From positions 1-42,437 of the forward strand of contig JBJLGD010000014.1 in assembly GCA_045565015.1 (NCBI GenBank): a DNA stretch of 42,437 nucleotides, written 5' to 3'. Source of the stretch: GCA-2697345 sp045565015. GTDB taxonomy: Bacteria; Pseudomonadota; Alphaproteobacteria; Rhodobacterales; Rhodobacteraceae. The notes beneath the pieces are model-generated. The model was not told the DNA's origin, searched no databases, and worked only from the letters and a program-made list of their open reading frames with translations. Below, piece after piece: positions 8,411-16,903 of the stretch. The translations under genes and the position numbers were made by a program. Within the stretch, counting starts at the first letter, position 1, and the number at the start of each line of letters is the position of its first letter.

Positions 8411-9199
8411 TTAATTTAGCCAATCGGATAAGTTGTCCAAGTGAGGCCTAAAATAACAAATCATCCGTCCATTCATAGGTTTTTTTCCTTTAAAACTCCA
8501 GGGCGCTATTCCATGTAAAGACAATCGGTGGATTAAATAAGTTTCTCCCGGCCAACCATGAACTATGACCCGTTTACATTCCTCAAAACAGACTTTCCGC
8601 GCTTCTTTATAGGTCTCTGTTAGGTCTACTTTGTCCCAGTCCCTTTCATTATAACTAGACAGGGCTTCTGTAAAATAATCTCTTATAATTTTGTTACTAC
8701 CCTCCCACACCACTAAAGGGCTACAATTAGTATCCGCCACAGTCATTGGAATACCAAGAACAAATGCGTGCGGCTCTCTTAACATTCTCTTTCTCTGCAA
8801 TCCAATAGGCAATAAACCGTCCACATGAGCAGCGTCTCTTTTGATGCGGAATCGAGTGGCAGAGCTACTTTCCGAAGGATTTGGTTTTGGATAGCCTTCG
8901 TATACAATTGATAGTTGTCCTTGGTCCCACTCAATACCTGAATTAAAGTTTTTATTAACAAAATCAATTACCCGACCTGTTAAACTAGGTCCACCTGCTA
9001 TACTTCCTTTCAGGTTATTTTCAATAATATTGACCCCAGCAAACCAAGTACTACCACAGCGCATCCAATTTTTAATATTTTTTTTATCTTCAGATATCCT
9101 TCGACAATATGGTAAGGCTTCAGTGATCCAATGCACTATGTCATTATCTAAACTAAACTTTGTCCAACCCTTTAATTGGAGCTCTGATTTATGCAACAT
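8411..9199 (-). CDS. Putative 2OG-Fe(II) oxygenase, phytanoyl-CoA dioxygenase-like
   Basis: The 262-residue protein has no signal peptide. A likely Fe(II) facial triad is present: His125 and Asp127 in RDAAHVDGLLP, and a distal histidine in GWPGETYLIHRLSLHG (His224 or His229). An arginine at 245 in NGRMICYFRP could bind 2-oxoglutarate. The GxPGxxxLxHRxxLHG block resembles the C-terminal core of PhyH-type oxygenases. The substrate is unknown. Its ATG overlaps the end of dusA by 11 bp, so it is the last gene of mur-aroE-dusA-oxygenase. That context would allow an RNA- or metabolite-hydroxylase role, but nothing in the sequence proves it. Family-level confidence is moderate. Confidence 0.65.
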   Translation of the reverse strand: MLHKSELQLKGWTKFSLDNDIVHWITEALPYCRRISEDKKNIKNWMRCGSTWFAGVNIIENNLKGSIAGGPSLTGRVIDFVNKNFNSGIEWDQGQLSIVYEGYPKPNPSESSSATRFRIKRDAAHVDGLLPIGLQRKRMLREPHAFVLGIPMTVADTNCSPLVVWEGSNKIIRDYFTEALSSYNERDWDKVDLTETYKEARKVCFEECKRVIVHGWPGETYLIHRLSLHGIAPWSFKGKKPMNGRMICYFRPHLDNLSDWLN

Positions 9200-10217
9200 C
9201 TGCTATTGTTTCGACTTCGGTAGCCGCCATCATATTTTCATATGCTTTCAGGAGAATAGTTTCATCAGCATGCGGCAGTACACCTTCTTGAGATAAAGTC
9301 TGTCGCCATTTACGAGCATTCTTTTCTCCATTAAATAATCCAATCATGTGCCTAGTAACTTGGTGAACTTTACCACCGTTCATCACATGATTTTTTATAT
9401 ACGGCATCATGCTCATAATAATATCAAACCGTGTTATTAACTTTGGTACAGCATTATAAATAGTTTGATCAACATTAGATAAAATCTCCCAAGGGGAATT
9501 ATACGCCGCCCGACCAACCATAACGCCATCAAAATCTGTATTTATCAACGAAATAGCAGATGCCAAAGTTGAAATTCCACCATTTATGGATATATGCAGA
9601 TCGTCAAATTTCTTCTTCATTCTCGAAACGATTTCGTAATCTAAAGGCGGTATATTTCTGTTTTGCTTAGGGCTTAAACCATCCAACAACGCTTTCCTAG
9701 CGTGAATTGTTACCTTGTCCACTCCAGCTTCTTGGATCTCGGATAAGAAATATGGTAAAGTATCTTCAGGGCTTTGATTATCCACTCCAATTCGACATTT
9801 AACCGTGATATCTATAGATACGGCTTTGCGCATTTCAGCTATACATTCTGCCACTAGTTTAGGTTGTTCCATCAAAACAGCACCAAAAGAGCCCGCTTTT
9901 ACCCTACTGGATGGGCATCCTATGTTTAAATTTACTTCTGTATATCCCCTATCTTCTCCCAGCCTTGCAGCCTCAGACAGTTCTCGCGGATCAGATCCTC
10001 CGAGTTGGAGTGCCAAAGGTTGTTCTGCAATATTATAATCTAATAAATGCACAGCATTGCCACGAATTAACGCAGCACTGGTTATCATTTCAGTGTACAA
10101 AAGCGCATTCGATGTCATTAATCGGTGGAAATACCGACAATGCCTATCTGTCCAATCCATCATGGGTGCGACAGCAAATACCTTTCCAAAATTTAAATGG
10201 TTATTTTTGATATTCAT
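9189..10217 (-). CDS. dusA: tRNA-dihydrouridine(20/20a) synthase DusA
   Basis: This FMN-dependent reductase makes dihydrouridine in the tRNA D-loop using NADPH. The 342-residue TIM-barrel protein has the DusA-type start FAVAPMMDWTDRHCRYFHR, the catalytic Cys101 in NLNIGCPSSRVKAGSFGA, the FMN phosphate/lysine strand VKCRIG, and KVTIHARKALLDGLSPKQNR, which is characteristic of DusA rather than DusB/C. NGGIS and GVMVGRAAYNSPW form the phosphate-binding loops. It lies 6 bp downstream of aroE and overlaps the following oxygenase gene by 11 bp. Confidence 0.95.
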   Translation of the reverse strand: MNIKNNHLNFGKVFAVAPMMDWTDRHCRYFHRLMTSNALLYTEMITSAALIRGNAVHLLDYNIAEQPLALQLGGSDPRELSEAARLGEDRGYTEVNLNIGCPSSRVKAGSFGAVLMEQPKLVAECIAEMRKAVSIDITVKCRIGVDNQSPEDTLPYFLSEIQEAGVDKVTIHARKALLDGLSPKQNRNIPPLDYEIVSRMKKKFDDLHISINGGISTLASAISLINTDFDGVMVGRAAYNSPWEILSNVDQTIYNAVPKLITRFDIIMSMMPYIKNHVMNGGKVHQVTRHMIGLFNGEKNARKWRQTLSQEGVLPHADETILLKAYENMMAATEVETIADVA

Positions 10218-10223
10218 AGCAGC

Positions 10224-11066
10224 CTAAACACTCTTTTTCATTACTTTTAGGAGGTCCTCGGATATTTCAGGAGTTATACCAAACCACTGTGACCACGCAG
10301 GAATCGCTTGATGGACCAACATACTTAAACCGTTGAGCGTTTTATTTCCCCGGTTTTTTGCCTCTTTTAAAAGCGGAGTTTCTAATGGGTTATAGATTAT
10401 ATCGTAAACAATGGCTCTTTCTGGTAAAGCTTCCAAGGACAGGTCTAATTGTTCCTCCGTATTCATACCCTGATTAGTAGTATTAACCAACAAATCGGTG
10501 TGATCTAAGCATGAATTTCGTTGTTCCCAATCAATTACTTTTAATCGAGCCCCAAAGTCGGAACTCAAAATCTCTGCTTTTTTTCGCGTCCTATTCACAA
10601 TCCGGATTTGAGAAACTCCTTCTTTCAACAACCCATAACAAATAGCTCTTGAGCTTCCACCAGCTCCAATCAAGGAGACTACCTTTTTTTTTAAATTTAA
10701 ATTTGGAAACTCATATTTTAATGCATTTATAAAACCTAACCAATCATAATTGGTTCCATGTAAAGTCCCATTAGGTTTTACTGTTACACAGTTCACAGCT
10801 CCAATTATTTTTGCCACTTCGTCGAGTTCATCGATAAAATTTAAAGCAATTTCTTTCAACGGTATCGTTAAATTACAACCAGAAAACCCTAATGATTGAA
10901 GTGACCCTAACGCTATTTCTAAATCAGCAGGTTTAGTAAGGATGGGAACATACGATCCATTAATATTCCCCTGATTAAACCAGTAATTATGCATTAATGG
11001 TGACAGCGAGTGCTTTATCGGTGATCCCATTACACCAGCTTTTAAAAAATTTTTTGTTTCAAGCAT
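10224..11066 (-). CDS. aroE: Shikimate dehydrogenase (NADP+)
   Basis: It reduces 3-dehydroshikimate to shikimate in aromatic amino acid synthesis. From the ATG at 11066 the protein has 280 residues. It shows the substrate-binding motif GSPIKHSLSPLMHN, the catalytic lysine in NLTIPLKE, NYDWLGF, the nucleotide-binding loop LIGAGGSSRAICYGL with NRTRKKAE after it, and GLSMLVHQA near the C-terminus. The frame is open to 11090, but AGGAAAA a few bases before the ATG at 11066 and the family N-terminus favour the shorter protein. It sits between mur and dusA with short gaps. Confidence 0.95.
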   Translation of the reverse strand: MLETKNFLKAGVMGSPIKHSLSPLMHNYWFNQGNINGSYVPILTKPADLEIALGSLQSLGFSGCNLTIPLKEIALNFIDELDEVAKIIGAVNCVTVKPNGTLHGTNYDWLGFINALKYEFPNLNLKKKVVSLIGAGGSSRAICYGLLKEGVSQIRIVNRTRKKAEILSSDFGARLKVIDWEQRNSCLDHTDLLVNTTNQGMNTEEQLDLSLEALPERAIVYDIIYNPLETPLLKEAKNRGNKTLNGLSMLVHQAIPAWSQWFGITPEISEDLLKVMKKSV

Positions 11067-11107
11067 ATAGATTTTCCTAAGGTACTTCACGGCTCACCAT
11101 ATTCCCA

Positions 11108-11554
11108 TCAAGAAGTATTTAATATATTCTTATTTGTTTTACGACAATATAACTCTAATCGATGATGAATTACTTCATAACCCATTTCTGCTGCTATCTC
11201 AAATTGTAGTTTTTCTATAATGTCTGAGTTAAACTCAAAAACTTCTCCTGTATCTAGATCGACTATATGATCGTGATGGTGATCCTTAGCTTTTTCATAT
11301 CGCGCACCTCCCCCTTCAAAATCATGGCGATGGACTAAATTTGCATCGACCAACACAGCTAATGTCCGATAAACAGTCGCCAAAGAAATTGTTGACGATA
11401 TTTTTTTTGCTCTATTAAGGAGCTCTAATGCATCAGGATGATCTATCGCTTCAGTCAATACGCTCAATAAAGCTAATCTCTGCTTGGTAATCCTAACACC
11501 AGCTTTTTTCAGTGATGCATTCATAACAACCATATCTCGTTTATTACGACCCAT
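11108..11554 (-). CDS. mur: Fur-family metalloregulator, probably Mur (manganese uptake regulator)
   Basis: The 148-residue protein has the Fur winged-helix motifs: RITKQRLALLSVL, ISLATVYRTLAVLVDANLV with the DNA-reading helix, then the metal-binding KDHHHDHIVDLDTGEVFEF and EVIHHRLELYCRK. The CxxC pair of classical Fur/Zur (CxxC after HDH) is replaced by DLDT, as is common in alphaproteobacterial Fur/Mur. It is divergent from sitABCD across 119 bp that contain a near-consensus Fur box, so it should repress the Mn/Fe importer and perhaps itself. Separating Mur from Fur by sequence alone is uncertain, and the call rests on genomic context. The start ATG has TTAGGAG about 6 nt upstream. Confidence 0.85.
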   Translation of the reverse strand: MGRNKRDMVVMNASLKKAGVRITKQRLALLSVLTEAIDHPDALELLNRAKKISSTISLATVYRTLAVLVDANLVHRHDFEGGGARYEKAKDHHHDHIVDLDTGEVFEFNSDIIEKLQFEIAAEMGYEVIHHRLELYCRKTNKNILNTS

Positions 11555-11589
11555 TTTATACTCCTAATTCTCATATAGAAAATATCTTT

Positions 11590-11608
11590 GAGAATGATTA
11601 TCATTTTC
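11590..11608. promoter_or_regulatory. Fur/Mur box in the mur-sitA divergent promoter
   Basis: The 19-mer GAGAATGATTATCATTTTC matches the classical Fur consensus GATAATGATAATCATTATC at 16 of 19 positions and is a near-perfect dyad. It lies 36 bp from the mur start and about 65 bp from the sitA start, so binding could control both directions. Which metal is sensed cannot be told from the site. Confidence 0.85.
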
Positions 11609-11609
11609 G

Positions 11610-11623
11610 TTTACAATTGTAAA
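11610..11623. promoter_or_regulatory. Perfect 14-bp palindrome beside the Fur box
   Basis: TTTACAATTGTAAA is a perfect palindrome one base away from the Fur box on the sitA side. It could be a second site for the same regulator, a site for another regulator, or chance in AT-rich DNA. I know no named operator that it matches exactly. Confidence 0.4.
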
Positions 11624-11673
11624 ATACACTCTTAAGGCTATTTACGTATCATATTATTTTGTGGAGATACTTT

Positions 11674-12561
11674 TTGAGATTTATTTTATTAACTCTTATG
11701 ACAATGTTCTTTTATGCCAATATAGCTCACGGTATTTCAGGAAAAACAAAATTAAAGGCTATAACAACATTTACGGTAATTGCTGATATGGCTAGAAACG
11801 TTGCCGGAGACGTTGCGGTGGTAGAGAGCATTACTAAAGCAGGCGCCGAAATCCATGGATACCAGCCTACACCCAGAGATATAATCAAAGCGCAAGATGC
11901 TGACTTAATCCTGTGGAATGGATTAAATTTAGAGTTATGGTTTGAGCAGTTTTTTACTAACCTAAAAAATATTCCGAGTGTGATGTTGACTGAAGGAATT
12001 CAACCCATGGGAATTACAGAAGGAGAATATACTGGAAAACCAAATCCACACGCCTGGATGAGCCCTAATAATGCACTAATTTACATAGATAATATTAGAA
12101 ATGCTTTTATAAGTTCCGACCCTAAAAATAAAGTAACTTATGAAAGAAATGCGGAAAATTATAAAAAAGAAATCATTGATACTATTAACCCACTTCGTGA
12201 AAAAATAATGACTGTACCAGTAGAAAAGCGTTGGTTAGTTACTTGTGAAGGCGCATTCAGTTATCTGATTAGGGATTTCAAAATGCAAGAGCTATATCTT
12301 TGGCCGATGAACGCCGACTCTCAAGGTACCCCGCAACAAGTACGAAAAGTTATTGATGGAGTTCGAAAATATAATATTCCAGCTGTTTTCTGTGAGAGTA
12401 CAGTCTCCCAAGCTCCTGCTCAGCAAATCGCACGTGAAACTGAAGCAGAGTATGGCGGCGTTCTTTATGTGGATAGCTTAACTGAGAAGACCGGAAAAGT
12501 ACCTACATACTTAGAATTACTAAAGGTGACTACTGAAACAATAGCACAAGGCCTACGTTAA
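11674..12561 (+). CDS. sitA: Mn/Fe ABC transporter, periplasmic metal-binding protein
   Basis: This cluster A-I (ZnuA/MntC-type) solute-binding protein captures Mn(II) and/or Fe(II) in the periplasm. It has a hydrophobic signal peptide (RFILLTLMTMFFYANIAHG), then TTFTVIADMARNVAGD. The metal ligands expected for the family are visible as His in AGAEIHGYQPTP, His in KPNPHAWMSP, Glu in CEGAFSYL/CESTVSQAPA and Asp in LYVDSL. The frame opens at a TTG at 11659, but GGAG 7 nt before the TTG at 11674 supports the shorter 295-residue form. It is the first gene of sitABCD and overlaps sitB by 1 bp. Confidence 0.93.
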   Translation: MRFILLTLMTMFFYANIAHGISGKTKLKAITTFTVIADMARNVAGDVAVVESITKAGAEIHGYQPTPRDIIKAQDADLILWNGLNLELWFEQFFTNLKNIPSVMLTEGIQPMGITEGEYTGKPNPHAWMSPNNALIYIDNIRNAFISSDPKNKVTYERNAENYKKEIIDTINPLREKIMTVPVEKRWLVTCEGAFSYLIRDFKMQELYLWPMNADSQGTPQQVRKVIDGVRKYNIPAVFCESTVSQAPAQQIARETEAEYGGVLYVDSLTEKTGKVPTYLELLKVTTETIAQGLR

Positions 12562-13409
12562 TGAGTGTAATGCCAGGGATAATTGCTCAGGATGTAACGG
12601 TTACCTATCGAAATGGAAACACAGGTCTTATTAACGCGAATTTTAAAATACCAACTGGAACTATAAGTGCGCTTGTAGGTGTCAATGGTGCAGGTAAATC
12701 AACCTTATTTAAAGCTATAATGGGTTTTTTGCCCATGCAAAATGGAAGTATTCGCATACTAGGAAACACTGTCCAAGCTGCACTTAAAAAAAATATAGTC
12801 GCCTATGTTCCTCAATCAGAAGAAGTAGATTGGACTTTCCCTGTGCTCGTAAAAGATGTCGTGATGATGGGTCGGTATGGACATATGAATTTTTTTCGGC
12901 ATCCAAAAAAAAGTGACCAAGATGCAGTCATCGACGCTCTTCAGAGGGTTAACATGCTTGAGTTTAGCTCGAACCAAATTGGAGAATTATCTGGAGGGCA
13001 ACGAAAACGAGTTTTTTTGGCGCGAGCCCTGGCGCAAAATGGAAAAGTAATTCTTCTGGATGAACCCTTTACAGGTGTGGACGTACAAACCGAAGACGCC
13101 ATAATAAAACTATTGCGCGAAATGAGAAGTGAAGGACGCGTAATGCTCGTGTCCACCCACAATCTCGGTTCAGTGCCAGAATTTTGTGATCAGACTATAT
13201 TAGTGAATAAAAAAATAATTGCATATGGTCCAACTGAAACAACTTTTACTCATAAAAATCTTGAGACTACTTTTGGCGGAGTTCTCCGTCATTTTGTACT
13301 AGGTGGATCAGATTTACACGCTGATGACGATAGTCGACAAATTCGTGTCATTTCCGATGATGAGAGACCATTCGTAGTATACGGGGAAAATACAGAACAA
13401 GAAAAATGA
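12561..13409 (+). CDS. sitB: Mn/Fe ABC transporter ATP-binding protein
   Basis: The 282-residue ABC ATPase has Walker A GVNGAGKST at about residue 40, the Q-loop VPQSEEVDW, signature LSGGQRKRV, Walker B VILLDEPFTGVD and the switch histidine in STHNL. It belongs to the metal-cation (MntB/ZnuC-like) family. The start sits in TAATG with the sitA stop, and the end overlaps sitC by 4 bp, so the four genes are translationally linked. The C-terminal 50 residues (SDLHADDDSRQIRV, DDERPFVVYGE) form a charged tail beyond the ATPase core, as seen in SitB relatives. Confidence 0.95.
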   Translation: MSVMPGIIAQDVTVTYRNGNTGLINANFKIPTGTISALVGVNGAGKSTLFKAIMGFLPMQNGSIRILGNTVQAALKKNIVAYVPQSEEVDWTFPVLVKDVVMMGRYGHMNFFRHPKKSDQDAVIDALQRVNMLEFSSNQIGELSGGQRKRVFLARALAQNGKVILLDEPFTGVDVQTEDAIIKLLREMRSEGRVMLVSTHNLGSVPEFCDQTILVNKKIIAYGPTETTFTHKNLETTFGGVLRHFVLGGSDLHADDDSRQIRVISDDERPFVVYGENTEQEK

Positions 13410-14263
13410 TAGATACACTATTGATACCATTTTCTTATAGCTACATGTTTAATGCAATGTGGGTGAGTGCTTTAGTAGGTTCGGTTTGCGCTTTTTTATC
13501 AGCATATCTGATGTTGAAAGGTTGGTCACTAATTGGTGACGCACTGAGCCACTCGATAGTTCCTGGAGTAGCTGGCGCTTATATGCTGGGTTTACCATTT
13601 GCCTTCGGGGCTTTTATTTCTGGTGGCTTAGCTGCCTGTACAATGCTTTTCTTAAATCAACGCTCAGGATTAAAAGAAGATACTATTATTGGAATAATAT
13701 TTACGTCATTTTTTGGGTTGGGGTTATTTATGGTGTCTCTCTATCCAACTTCAGTAAATATTCAAACGATTACTATGGGTAATATCCTTGCCATTACACC
13801 CTTTGACACTCTCCAACTTGCAATTATTGGTTTTGTTTCATTAGCTATATTGCTTGCAAAATGGAAAGATTTAATGGTTACTTTTTTTGATGAAAATCAT
13901 GCGAGATCAATTGGTTTAAAACCAGATCGATTGAAGTTGATATTTTTTACTCTTTTATCAGCCTCATGCGTTGCAGCCCTACAAACTGTAGGTGCATTTT
14001 TAGTAATTGCACTGATAGTAACGCCAGGGGCTACGGCTTATCTGTTAACAGATAAGTTTCCAACACTATTAATTTTTAGTGTATTAATTGGATGTGTCAC
14101 TAGCTTTCTAGGTGCTTATCTTAGTTTCTTTATTGATGGCGCAACTGGGGGAATAATAGTTATTTTACAAACAGTTATTTTTCTAATTTCTTTTTTTATT
14201 GCGCCAAAGCATGGGTTTTTCTCTGGTCGAAAAAAATCAGTGTGTGCGAGGAATAAATTATAA
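13406..14263 (+). CDS. sitC: Mn/Fe ABC transporter permease
   Basis: The 285-residue ABC-3 family integral membrane protein has about eight hydrophobic segments. It carries conserved GWSLIGDALSHSIVPGVAGAY near the N-terminus and QTVGAFLVIALIVTPGATAY in the second half. It forms a heterodimeric pore with the sitD product. It overlaps sitB by 4 bp and sitD by 1 bp. Confidence 0.94.
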   Translation: MIDTLLIPFSYSYMFNAMWVSALVGSVCAFLSAYLMLKGWSLIGDALSHSIVPGVAGAYMLGLPFAFGAFISGGLAACTMLFLNQRSGLKEDTIIGIIFTSFFGLGLFMVSLYPTSVNIQTITMGNILAITPFDTLQLAIIGFVSLAILLAKWKDLMVTFFDENHARSIGLKPDRLKLIFFTLLSASCVAALQTVGAFLVIALIVTPGATAYLLTDKFPTLLIFSVLIGCVTSFLGAYLSFFIDGATGGIIVILQTVIFLISFFIAPKHGFFSGRKKSVCARNKL

Positions 14264-15096
14264 TGGAGTCAGTACTAATGCCATTCCAATTTTCTTTTAT
14301 GAACCAGGCTTTTTTAATCGTGAGTATAATTTCATTACCTACTAGTCTTTTATCCTGCTATCTAGTTCTTAAGGGGTGGTCCCTAATGGGTGACGCGATC
14401 AGCCACGCAGTTTTGCCTGGAGTAGTTTTAGCATATTTATTAAACATCCCACTGGTCTTTGGAGCATTTTCAGCCGGAATGGTATGTGCACTTGTGACAG
14501 GTTTTCTCTCTGATTATAGCAGAGTGAAACGAGACACGATTATGGGAGTAGTATTTTCAGGCATGTTCGCATTAGGAATTGTTCTATACACAAAAATTTC
14601 GACGGACCTTCACCTTGATAATATATTATTTGGAAACATGTTAGGGATATCTGTAAAAGATTTATGGTTAACGGGGTTAATCTCAGTTGTAGTATCACTT
14701 ACAATAATTTTTAAAAGATATGATCTCCTGCTACATTCTTTCGATCCAATTCAGGCCCAAGCCGTAGGTATACCAGTTAAAATTTTACATTATGGATTAT
14801 TAGCTTTAATATCATTAACTATTGTTGCGACTTTGTCGTCTGTCGGAATAATCTTATCAATTGGCCTGCTCATAGCCCCTGGCGCCATCTCTTTTCTAAT
14901 AACAAAAAGATTTGAAATCATGCTTATTATAGCATTTTCAGTAACTTTAGCTTCTGGAGTTCTCGGAGTTTATATAAGTTTTTTTATAGATAGCGCACCA
15001 GCTCCCACAATTATACTTATTTTAACGTTATTTTTTATTTTTGCGTTCATTAATTCAATGAAAACAACCTCTAAGAAAAAAATTAAAATAAATTAA
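14263..15096 (+). CDS. sitD: Mn/Fe ABC transporter permease
   Basis: This second ABC-3 family permease (277 residues) is paralogous to sitC and shares the block GWSLMGDAISHAVLPGVVLAY and the SVGIILSIGLLIAPGAISF segment. Two adjacent permease genes are the normal sitABCD arrangement, so this is an old duplication and not a local one. The C-terminus is lysine-rich (KTTSKKKIKIN). It converges on puuD 63 bp downstream. Confidence 0.94.
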   Translation: MESVLMPFQFSFMNQAFLIVSIISLPTSLLSCYLVLKGWSLMGDAISHAVLPGVVLAYLLNIPLVFGAFSAGMVCALVTGFLSDYSRVKRDTIMGVVFSGMFALGIVLYTKISTDLHLDNILFGNMLGISVKDLWLTGLISVVVSLTIIFKRYDLLLHSFDPIQAQAVGIPVKILHYGLLALISLTIVATLSSVGIILSIGLLIAPGAISFLITKRFEIMLIIAFSVTLASGVLGVYISFFIDSAPAPTIILILTLFFIFAFINSMKTTSKKKIKIN

Positions 15097-15114
15097 TCCT
15101 AAATTATCCAAACA

Positions 15115-15132
15115 GGGTAAAAACTATTACCC
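15115..15132. terminator. Small hairpin between convergent sitD and puuD
   Basis: GGGTAA (15115-15120) pairs with TTACCC (15127-15132) around a 6-nt loop. It lies in the 63-bp gap between convergent stop codons, where a terminator is expected, but no T run follows on either strand. It may be a weak or Rho-assisted terminator, or chance. Confidence 0.3.
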
Positions 15133-15159
15133 AGGGTGCTGAGATACTAATATAATTTT

Positions 15160-16395
15160 TTAGGAACCCAACTGAATTCCAGACCTATACCACTCCCGAA
15201 TAACCTGCCGTTCTCTTTCACTAATACCACTTAAATTTCCCGGTGGCATCGATCTACTCACCCCGGCATGAAGAAAGATTAATTTTGCTTGCATTTGAAT
15301 ATCCAAGTCGGATTCAAGGACCACTCCTTTTGGTGGCCAATAAAGACTTGCCCAAGCGGGTTTAATCGCATGACAAACAGTACACCTTGCTGAGACTATC
15401 TCCTTTACTTCAGTATAGCCCTTTGCTTCCGCGAAATAGTTTTTAAATGTGCTATGAGGCTGTTGCGTTGATACCTCAACATCTTTTTGAATAAATGGTT
15501 CTGTGGACAACCACATGGCAATTAAGAATAGAATAGCGCTGGCGCCCCAAGTCCAATTAGGGAGCTTCTTTCTAGAGTGCTTAGAGTTAAAGTAATGCCG
15601 AATAAGTACGCCAATTATAAAAATTATACTGGCTATTATCCAATTATAATGTGTCCCAAAAGCTAAAGGATAATGCCCGCTCAGCATTAAAAAAATTACT
15701 GGTAAAGTTAGATAGTTATTATGAGTAGACCGTAATTTAGCAATTTTTCCGTATTTCGGGTCAGGTTTTCTACCCATTTTTAAGTCGGAAACTACAATCC
15801 GTTGATTAGGCATAATGATAAAAAATACATTTGCAGTCATTATGGTAGCTGTTATTGCACCCAAATGTAATAAGGCAGCCCTCCCAGACAACAAGTTTGA
15901 AAAACAAAAAGCTAAGGCAACCAGTAGAAAATATAAAACTAGCATCAGAATTGTTGGATAGTTACTTAAATTTGAACGACATAGAAAATCGTAAACCAGC
16001 CATGTTAATATCAGTGATCCGCCTGAGATCATTATAGCCTGTAAAGTAGATATATTAGATATCTCAGGATCAATCAGATAAAGTTCTGATCCAAACCAGT
16101 AAACTATCACAAGCACAGCAAAACCGCTCAACCAGGTAGCATAACTCTCCCACTTAAACCAAGTTAGATGCTCAGGCATTTCCGATGGAGCAACTAAATA
16201 TTTTTGTATATGGTAAAATCCCCCACCATGCACCTGCCATTCTTCACCATCAGCAGGCCCCTCAATATCTCGGTTTAAGCTAAGATCGAGAGCAATAAAG
16301 TAAAATGAAGAACCTATCCACGCTATAGCTGTAATTACATGAATCCACTTTATTAGAAAAGCGATCCATTCCCACATAACTATCCAATCATACAT
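15160..16395 (-). CDS. puuD: Membrane urate hydroxylase with C-terminal cytochrome c domain
   Basis: PuuD-type enzymes oxidise urate to 5-hydroxyisourate at the inner membrane and are thought to pass electrons to the respiratory chain through a fused c-type haem. The 411-residue protein has about eight membrane segments over residues 1-305, starting with WIAFLIKWIHVITAIAWIG. A periplasmic cytochrome c domain follows, with haem site CTVCH in SARCTVCHAIKPAW and a likely axial Met in SRSMPPGNLSG. Full length, no breaks. It is followed by no co-directional gene and preceded by uraH (32-bp gap), so uraH-puuD form one unit. Haem attachment would need the ccm system encoded at 21645-25635. Confidence 0.93.
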   Translation of the reverse strand: MYDWIVMWEWIAFLIKWIHVITAIAWIGSSFYFIALDLSLNRDIEGPADGEEWQVHGGGFYHIQKYLVAPSEMPEHLTWFKWESYATWLSGFAVLVIVYWFGSELYLIDPEISNISTLQAIMISGGSLILTWLVYDFLCRSNLSNYPTILMLVLYFLLVALAFCFSNLLSGRAALLHLGAITATIMTANVFFIIMPNQRIVVSDLKMGRKPDPKYGKIAKLRSTHNNYLTLPVIFLMLSGHYPLAFGTHYNWIIASIIFIIGVLIRHYFNSKHSRKKLPNWTWGASAILFLIAMWLSTEPFIQKDVEVSTQQPHSTFKNYFAEAKGYTEVKEIVSARCTVCHAIKPAWASLYWPPKGVVLESDLDIQMQAKLIFLHAGVSRSMPPGNLSGISERERQVIREWYRSGIQLGS

Positions 16396-16427
16396 ATTTC
16401 ACCTATCACGCTTCTATTTTTGTCAAT

Positions 16428-16781
16428 CTAACTACCACGGTAGGTGGAATAACCAAAGGGAGATAATAATAGTGGGATATGATAATGAGTAGCACTTTTA
16501 ATACAGCATCTAACTGGAATAATATCAAAAAAAATTTTACTTTCACTTAAAAGAGATTCTGCTTCAAAATATTTTTTCACATGAAATAATAGTTCATAAT
16601 GGCCTAAAACAAAATTTTTCTTTGATAAAATTGGTGAATCTAATCTACCATCTGAGTTAGTAATTGCGGAATTGATTAAAACAGAAGTATCGGAATTAAC
16701 TTTAAAGAGTTCGACTGTAATCCCACGAGCGGGTAAACCCAGTGCGGTATCAAGTACATGAGTGGTTACATAGCCAGCCAT
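16428..16781 (-). CDS. uraH: 5-hydroxyisourate hydrolase
   Basis: The 117-residue transthyretin-like enzyme hydrolyses 5-hydroxyisourate to OHCU. Hallmarks are YVTTHVLDTALGLPARGI at the N-terminus (active-site His), HYHIPLLLSPFGYSTYRGS at the end, and the diagnostic C-terminal YRGS tetrapeptide. The ATG at 16781 has GGAG upstream. It lies directly upstream of puuD and catalyses the next step after it. Confidence 0.95.
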   Translation of the reverse strand: MAGYVTTHVLDTALGLPARGITVELFKVNSDTSVLINSAITNSDGRLDSPILSKKNFVLGHYELLFHVKKYFEAESLLSESKIFFDIIPVRCCIKSATHYHIPLLLSPFGYSTYRGS

Positions 16782-16903
16782 TTTTATCTCCTATAGTTTT
16801 CTTTTATGAATCCTAAATGTGATTTAATAGACAATTATTATTGCCTGTCCTACATAAATATACATAAGATCCAAAGTAAGGAAATCTAAAAATAGGTTAA
16901 AAA
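16782..16903. promoter_or_regulatory. Divergent promoter region of the urate genes
   Basis: This 122-bp AT-rich gap lies between uraH (minus) and uraD (plus). It must contain both promoters. An imperfect dyad, GACA at 16830-16833 with TGTC at 16846-16849, sits near its centre and could be a regulator site. No recognised purine-catabolism operator is seen and no regulator gene is adjacent. Confidence 0.3.

Noticed and set aside
13406..15096. sitC/sitD as a recent tandem duplication
   Set aside because: The two permeases are only moderately similar and this pairing is the standard four-gene sit layout.
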